Positions 5,340 to 9,559 of a stretch of DNA of 9,559 nucleotides are shown here, in pieces. The first letter of the stretch is position 1. Each line of letters starts with the position of its first letter. Made by a program: the position numbers and the translations under genes. The DNA lies in assembly GCA_903939665.1 (NCBI GenBank), contig CAJAHZ010000047.1:1-9559 (forward strand). Direction: 5' to 3'. The notes below the pieces were generated by a model. That model ran no database searches, was not told where the DNA came from, and saw nothing but the letters and a program-made list of their open reading frames with translations. The stretch comes from an uncultured Pseudomonadota bacterium. GTDB lineage: Bacteria; Pseudomonadota; Gammaproteobacteria; Burkholderiales; Rhodocyclaceae.

Positions 5340-7055
5340 ATGGCAGCCAATCCGCAACAATCATCGCTCAGCGGCCTCGCCCGTGCGCTTGTGCAAGCCG
5401 GTCGGCTCAAGGAAGCCGAAGCCGAGGTTTTGCTCACGCAGGCCGCCGCGAACAAAACAAGCTTCATCGAACAACTGGTCGGTTCAAAAAAAGCCAGTGC
5501 GCTGGACATAGCCCGTTTTGCTGCGGATACTTTTGGTTACCCGCTGCTTGATCTTGCCGCCTTCGACGATGCACACATCCAGAAAAATGCGATCGACCGC
5601 AAGTTAATCGCCGCGCATCGCGTCATCCCCTTATACAAGCGCGGTAACCGACTCTCGATCGCGATTGCCGACCCAACCAACCTTCGCGCGCTTGATGAGA
5701 TTCGTTTCCAGACCGGGATGGCAGTCGACCCGGTCGTTGTTGAAGAAGGCAAGCTCGCCCCGCTCGTCACAAAACTTTCGGAATCTGCTGAAGACACACT
5801 GAAAAGCCTGGCCAGCGAAGACCTCAATCTCGAGTTCACCGACGAGGAAAGTGCAGAGAAACTTGACGAAGCCTCGGCCGTCGAGGTCGATGACGCACCT
5901 GTCGTCAAATTCATACAAAAAATGCTGCTTGATGCCATCAATGATGGCGCGTCCGACATTCACTTCGAGCCTTACGAAAAAAATTACCGGGTGCGCTTCC
6001 GCACTGACGGAATTTTGCGCGAGATAGCGTCACCGCCCCTGGTCATCAAGGAAAAGATCGCCTCCCGTATCAAGGTTATTTCTCGCCTCAACATCGCCGA
6101 GAAGCGGGTGCCGCAAGATGGACGAATGCGACTGGTCCTCTCTAAGAGCCGATCGATCGATTTCCGCGTCAGCACACTGCCCACCATGTACGGCGAAAAA
6201 ATCGTACTGCGTATTCTCGACCCAAGCAGCGCGTCGCTGGGGATCGAGGCCTTGGGCTACGAGCCGGAGCAGAAAAGGGTCTTGCTTGATGCGATCGAGC
6301 GACCGTATGGCATGGTACTGGTAACCGGGCCAACCGGTTCTGGAAAGACGGTTTCCCTCTACACATGCCTCAACATTCTGAACAAACCGGGAATCAACAT
6401 TGCAACAGCAGAAGACCCTGCGGAAATCCCGCTACCCGGCATCAATCAAGTCAACGTTGATGACCGTGCCGGCCTGACTTTTCCGGTCGCCCTCAAGGCA
6501 TTCCTGCGCCAGGATCCCGACATCATCATGGTCGGCGAAATCCGCGACCTGGAGACGGCGGAAATTGCGATTAAGGCGGCGCAAACGGGTCACATGGTTC
6601 TATCAACTTTGCATACAAACGACGCGCCATCGACGCTGACACGTTTAATGAACATGGGCATCCCGACCTTCAACATTGCCTCGAGCATCTTGCTGATCAC
6701 CGCACAGCGCCTTGCACGCCGCTTGTGCACCTGCAAAAAACCACTTGATACACCGGTCGAAACCCTGCTTAATGCGGGCTACACCGAAGCCGACCTCGAT
6801 GGCAGCTGGACGCTCTACGGGCCAAATGGATGCGAGCGCTGCAAGGGGAGTGGCTACAAAGGACGCGTCGGCCTCTATCAGGTAATGCCGATTACCGAGG
6901 CCATACAACGCATCGTCATGGCAAACGGAACTGCGCTCGATGTTGCTGCCCAAGCCAAAAAGGAAGGCGTGAAAGACTTGCGCGAATCCGGCCTGCTGAA
7001 AGTCAAACAGGGACTCACCTCGCTCGAGGAAGTTCTGGGAACAACGAACGCATAA
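5340..7055 (+). CDS. pilB: Type IV pilus extension ATPase PilB
   Basis: The cytoplasmic hexameric ATPase that powers type IV pilus extension by driving the platform protein PilC. At 571 residues it has the normal length. An N-terminal MshEN-type domain (about 10-150; these often bind c-di-GMP in relatives) is followed by an acidic linker (about 150-185), the N2 domain (VVKFIQKMLLDAINDGASDIHFEP, 188-211) and the catalytic core. The core contains Walker A GPTGSGKT (330-337), the Asp box AEDP (357-360), the Walker B region DIIMVGEIRD (394-403) and the His box HMVLSTLHTND (418-428). Four cysteines, C463/C465 and C498/C501, form the C-terminal zinc-binding loop that separates PilB-type ATPases from PilT. 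The first pair is spaced CxC rather than CxxC. The ATG at 5340 follows AGGGAGA (5332-5338) with an unusually short gap. It is followed 24 bp later by pilC, consistent with an operon. Confidence 0.98.
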   Translation: MAANPQQSSLSGLARALVQAGRLKEAEAEVLLTQAAANKTSFIEQLVGSKKASALDIARFAADTFGYPLLDLAAFDDAHIQKNAIDRKLIAAHRVIPLYKRGNRLSIAIADPTNLRALDEIRFQTGMAVDPVVVEEGKLAPLVTKLSESAEDTLKSLASEDLNLEFTDEESAEKLDEASAVEVDDAPVVKFIQKMLLDAINDGASDIHFEPYEKNYRVRFRTDGILREIASPPLVIKEKIASRIKVISRLNIAEKRVPQDGRMRLVLSKSRSIDFRVSTLPTMYGEKIVLRILDPSSASLGIEALGYEPEQKRVLLDAIERPYGMVLVTGPTGSGKTVSLYTCLNILNKPGINIATAEDPAEIPLPGINQVNVDDRAGLTFPVALKAFLRQDPDIIMVGEIRDLETAEIAIKAAQTGHMVLSTLHTNDAPSTLTRLMNMGIPTFNIASSILLITAQRLARRLCTCKKPLDTPVETLLNAGYTEADLDGSWTLYGPNGCERCKGSGYKGRVGLYQVMPITEAIQRIVMANGTALDVAAQAKKEGVKDLRESGLLKVKQGLTSLEEVLGTTNA

Positions 7056-7079
7056 TGAAAAAAAGACGAGGACGACACG

Positions 7080-8312
7080 ATGGCGACGCCAGCTAAGAAA
7101 ATTGCAAAGCCTGCAGGCCCGAAGGAATTTGTCTTTGCCTGGGAAGGCAAGAACAAAGAAGGCAAGGTCACCCGCGGTGAAGCGCGTGCAATCAGCGAAA
7201 GCGTTGCGCAGGCGACCCTTCGCCGGCAGGGCATCATGGTCACCAAAATTTCCAAGCAACGCTTCAAGAGCGGCGGCTCGATCACCGACAAGGACATTGC
7301 GCTATTCACCCGGCAACTGGCTACCATGATGAAGGCCGGCGTTCCGCTCCTGCAAACCTTTGACATCGTAGGCCGGGGACATGACAACCCAGCCGTCGCC
7401 AAGTTGCTGCTCGATATCAAGTCCGACGTGGAAACCGGCAACTCCTTGTCAGCGGCTTTCCGGAAGTACCCGCTGCATTTTGATCAACTCTACTGCAACC
7501 TGATTGCGGCCGGCGAACAGGCCGGTATTCTCGAAGCGCTGCTTGACCGACTGGCCATCTACAAAGAAAAAATGATCGCCATCAAGTCGAAGATCAAGGC
7601 TGCGCTGTTTTATCCGATATCAATCATCATCGTGGCATTCGTCATTACCGCAGTGATCATGATCTTCGTCATCCCGGCCTTCAAGGAGGTTTTCACGAGC
7701 TTTGGCGCCGACCTGCCCGCGCCGACCTTGTTCGTCATGGCGATTTCCGAGGTCTTTGTTTCCTACTGGTGGGCAATATTTGGCGGTCTGGGTGGCGGCA
7801 TTTACGCTTTTTTTTACACATGGAAACGCTCCGAGCCCATGCAAATAGCGCTTGACCGAGTGCTCCTTCGCGCCCCTGTTTTCGGCAACATCATGCGCAA
7901 ATCAGTCATCGCCCGCTGGACGCGTACACTGGCCACCATGTTCGCTGCGGGGGTTCCTTTGGTCGAATCGCTCGATTCGGTTGGGGGCGCCTGCGGCAAT
8001 TATGTATACAAGATTGCGACGAAACAGATTCAAGGCGAGGTAGCCACCGGCACCAGCCTCACCGTATCCATGCAAAACGTCAAACTGTTTCCAAACATGG
8101 TCGTCCAGATGGTTGCCATCGGCGAGGAATCCGGCTCTCTCGATGCCATGCTCGGCAAGGTGGCCGATTTCTTCGAAGCAGAAGTCGATGACGCGGTCGA
8201 TGCACTCTCCAGTTTGATGGAACCCATCATCATGGTCGTTCTCGGCACGCTGATCGGCGGCATGGTTATCGCCATGTATCTGCCGATCTTCAAGCTGGGT
8301 GCTGTGGTTTGA
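7080..8312 (+). CDS. pilC: Type IV pilus inner-membrane platform protein PilC
   Basis: The inner-membrane platform of the type IV pilus. It couples ATPase motion to insertion of pilin into the growing fibre. At 410 residues it has normal family length. It contains two T2SSF repeats, about 72-195 and 275-397. Each starts with the matching motif of a cytoplasmic helical bundle (FTRQLATMMKAGVPLLQTFDIVG at 76-98 and WTRTLATMFAAGVPLVESLDSVG at 280-302) and reaches an AAGEQAG or AIGEESG motif (143-149, 346-352). Membrane segments are at about 177-199, 227-247 and 381-402. The N-terminal Lys/Pro-rich tail and the FVFAWEGKNKEGKVTRGE stretch (17-34) are typical of the protein. The ATG at 7080 has GAGGA at 7068-7072 as ribosome-binding site. 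It sits 24 bp after pilB and only 2 bp before the pilD ATG, so the three genes should share a transcript. Confidence 0.98.
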   Translation: MATPAKKIAKPAGPKEFVFAWEGKNKEGKVTRGEARAISESVAQATLRRQGIMVTKISKQRFKSGGSITDKDIALFTRQLATMMKAGVPLLQTFDIVGRGHDNPAVAKLLLDIKSDVETGNSLSAAFRKYPLHFDQLYCNLIAAGEQAGILEALLDRLAIYKEKMIAIKSKIKAALFYPISIIIVAFVITAVIMIFVIPAFKEVFTSFGADLPAPTLFVMAISEVFVSYWWAIFGGLGGGIYAFFYTWKRSEPMQIALDRVLLRAPVFGNIMRKSVIARWTRTLATMFAAGVPLVESLDSVGGACGNYVYKIATKQIQGEVATGTSLTVSMQNVKLFPNMVVQMVAIGEESGSLDAMLGKVADFFEAEVDDAVDALSSLMEPIIMVVLGTLIGGMVIAMYLPIFKLGAVV

Positions 8313-8314
8313 CA

Positions 8315-9175
8315 ATGCTCGTTTCGCTGGCTAGCTTCTCAGACCCTACGATATTTTCGCTCGCATGCGGAGCGCTCGGCCTTCTTGTCGGCAGCTTTCT
8401 CAACGTCGTCATCCATCGCCTGCCCAAGATGATGGAGCGTGACTGGCAGTGCCAGTGCGCGGAGTTGCGCGGCGAGGCACCGGCTGAACACGAGCCGCTG
8501 TCGCTGGCCAAGCCGCGCTCGCGTTGTCCCAGTTGCGGACACGCGATCAGCGCGCTGGAAAATATTCCGGTGATCAGTTGGTTATTTCTACGCGGCCATT
8601 GCTCGGAATGTAGCGCACCGATTTCGGTGCGCTACCCGATTGTCGAGGCACTTACCGGCTTGCTCAGCGCTTTCGCAGCAGCCCATTTTGGCTTCGGCTG
8701 GGCCGCAGCGGGTGCTGTCTTGCTCGTCTGGTGCCTGATTGCACTCACCTTCATCGACTTCGACACCCAACTGCTCCCCGACTCAATCACCCTGCCGCTA
8801 CTTTGGGCGGGGCTGCTCTTTAATTTGTCCGGCACCTTCGTCGACCTCCAATCGGCGGTGCTCGGCGCGATCATCGGCTACCTCTCGCTTTGGTCTGTCT
8901 ATTGGGGATTCAAGCTGACGACCGGCAAGGAAGGGATGGGCTACGGCGACTTCAAACTGCTCGCTGCGCTTGGCGCCTGGCTGGGCTGGCAAATGCTGCC
9001 GCTGGTCATTCTGCTCTCCTCTCTGGTTGGCGCGGTCGTCGGCATCGCTTTGATCGTGCTCGCCAAACAAGGGCGCAACGTGCCGATTCCTTTCGGCCCC
9101 TACCTGGCAGCGGCGGGCCTGCTCGCTCTTTTCTGGGGAAAAGACCTTACGCAGAGCTACCTTCGCCTGATGTAG
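8315..9175 (+). CDS. pilD: Prepilin peptidase / N-methyltransferase PilD
   Basis: A bifunctional inner-membrane aspartic protease that removes the leader of type IV prepilins (and usually type II secretion pseudopilins) and N-methylates the new first residue. The 286-residue length is normal. The cytoplasmic N-terminal domain holds the zinc-binding tetracysteine C71xxC74...C96xxC99 (RCPSCGHAISALENIPVISW, then GHCSECSAPIS). The protease aspartates are D156 in DTQLLPD and D212 in GMGYGDFK, the GxGD signature of the family. About eight hydrophobic helices surround these motifs, beginning with LACGALGLLVGSFLNVVIHRLP. I chose the ATG at 8315; a TTG at 8309 that overlaps the pilC stop in TTGA is an alternative adding two residues. 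No strong Shine-Dalgarno is present, so translation is probably coupled to pilC. The coaE gene that often follows pilD in related bacteria is absent here. Confidence 0.97.
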   Translation: MLVSLASFSDPTIFSLACGALGLLVGSFLNVVIHRLPKMMERDWQCQCAELRGEAPAEHEPLSLAKPRSRCPSCGHAISALENIPVISWLFLRGHCSECSAPISVRYPIVEALTGLLSAFAAAHFGFGWAAAGAVLLVWCLIALTFIDFDTQLLPDSITLPLLWAGLLFNLSGTFVDLQSAVLGAIIGYLSLWSVYWGFKLTTGKEGMGYGDFKLLAALGAWLGWQMLPLVILLSSLVGAVVGIALIVLAKQGRNVPIPFGPYLAAAGLLALFWGKDLTQSYLRLM

Positions 9176-9206
9176 ACACTTGAAAATACTAGTTTTACCC
9201 CAACAA

Positions 9207-9219
9207 TGTAACAGTTACA
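9207..9219. repeat. Perfect 6-bp palindrome upstream of the FmdB-family promoter
   Basis: TGTAAC, one base, GTTACA: a perfect inverted repeat ending 4 bp before the candidate -35 box. A 1-base centre is too tight for an RNA hairpin but fits a dimeric DNA-binding regulator. No regulator can be named from the sequence. Confidence 0.4.
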
Positions 9220-9223
9220 GCCG

Positions 9224-9251
9224 GTGAAAAGGTTGTCCGTTCGGGTATAAT
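9224..9251 (+). promoter_or_regulatory. Sigma70-like promoter for the FmdB-family gene
   Basis: A perfect -10 TATAAT (9246-9251) with GTGAAA (9224-9229, four of six) 16 bp upstream as the -35. The start site would be near 9258, giving a leader of about 27 bases that contains the ribosome-binding sequence AGAGGG (9274-9279). This separates the gene from the pil operon. Confidence 0.65.
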
Positions 9252-9284
9252 TCCCGCTTTTCGAGTGCATTTTAGAGGGTTGCC

Positions 9285-9559
9285 ATGCCGATCTATGCCT
9301 ATCGCTGCGATTCCTGCGGTTTCGCGAAAGATCACCTACAAAAGCTCAGTGACGCACTGCTGACGATCTGCCCCGAGTGCGGTCAGGCGTCATACACCAA
9401 GCAACTGACTGCAGCCGGCTTTCAGTTGAAAGGCAACGGCTGGTACGCCACCGACTTCAAGGGAAGCCCCACCGCCCCTGCGGTCGCAAAAACGCCAACT
9501 GCAGAAAGCGTTGCACCTTGTGCCAGCGCCGCCGTATGTCCGAGCGCGGGAACATGCGC
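9285..9559 (+). CDS. FmdB-family zinc-ribbon protein (3' end outside window)
   Basis: The first 91 residues of a small FmdB-type zinc-ribbon protein; no stop codon is reached. It opens MPIYAYRCDSCG and continues to CPECG, giving the Cys tetrad C8xxC11...C29xxC32 of a zinc ribbon. The conserved segment KQLTAAGFQLKGNGWYATDF follows at about 39-58. The rest is a low-complexity Ala/Pro/Thr stretch with three further cysteines (C78, C84, C91), as in other members, which tend to end in a Cys-rich tail. Named after a protein encoded near formamidase genes, the family is widespread, and its function is unknown; nucleic-acid or regulatory binding is only a guess from the zinc ribbon. The ATG at 9285 is supported by AGAGGG 5 bases upstream and a clear promoter. 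In related bacteria it is often followed by a DUF502 membrane protein and aspS, which cannot be checked here. Confidence 0.9.
   Translation, partial: MPIYAYRCDSCGFAKDHLQKLSDALLTICPECGQASYTKQLTAAGFQLKGNGWYATDFKGSPTAPAVAKTPTAESVAPCASAAVCPSAGTC

Noticed and set aside
6645..7441. Minus-strand open frames (about 190-200 codons) across the pilB/pilC junction
   Set aside because: Both are antisense to strongly conserved pilB and pilC coding sequence and resemble no family.
8309..8337. Perfect TTGACA at the pilC stop, with TAGCTT 17 bp on, as an internal pilD promoter
   Set aside because: The -10 match is only three of six and the start would lie inside pilD, so it could not yield the full protein.
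1..9559. A novel defence, mobile or biosynthetic system
   Set aside because: Every gene belongs to a known core family in a familiar order; there are no integrases, transposases, direct-repeat arrays, atypical base composition or unknown gene clusters.

Overview
The window is a 9.6 kb stretch of ordinary, densely coded chromosome from a Gram-negative bacterium. Its GC content is moderately high. The order ffh / ypjD-like / corB-like / pilB-pilC-pilD and the protein sequences (the E. coli-type ProRS, the FmdB-family zinc ribbon, the glycine-zipper protein that begins its mature part with CxxCG) point to a betaproteobacterium, most likely of the Rhodocyclales (Dechloromonas/Azonexus/Accumulibacter-like). 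The order-level assignment is inference from remembered family sequences, not from a search.

Layout, left to right. (1) The 3' end of proS (prolyl-tRNA synthetase). Its stop codon overlaps the GTG start of a small secreted lytic transglycosylase. (2) A separately promoted small envelope protein with a glycine-zipper 2TM domain. (3) ffh (signal recognition particle GTPase) on the minus strand, converging on the glycine-zipper gene. A hairpin that contains ffh's own last codons sits between them. (4) Divergent from ffh with only a 30 bp gap, a ypjD-type membrane protein of the CcsA/cytochrome c assembly family, then a CNNM/CorB-type cation transporter with CBS domains. ffh, ypjD and corB are also neighbours in E. 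coli, so this is an old conserved block. A good sigma70-like promoter lies between ypjD and corB. (5) The type IV pilus core operon pilB (extension ATPase), pilC (inner-membrane platform) and pilD (prepilin peptidase/methylase), tightly spaced and read in one direction. (6) A clear promoter with an adjacent palindrome, then the start of a small FmdB-family zinc-ribbon gene that runs off the right edge.

How the genes work together: PilB, PilC and PilD form one functional unit. PilD processes prepilins, PilC organises assembly in the inner membrane, and PilB powers extension. No pilin gene is in the window. The transglycosylase and the glycine-zipper protein are both envelope proteins, but nothing shows that they cooperate. 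YpjD and CorB are linked by conserved adjacency.

Every gap between genes is shorter than 160 bp. No RNA genes, mobile elements, CRISPR arrays, phage genes or broken genes were seen. I found no sign of a new multi-gene system. The points worth a second look are mainly regulatory (palindromes at two promoters, a terminator built into a stop codon) plus a few family-level oddities.
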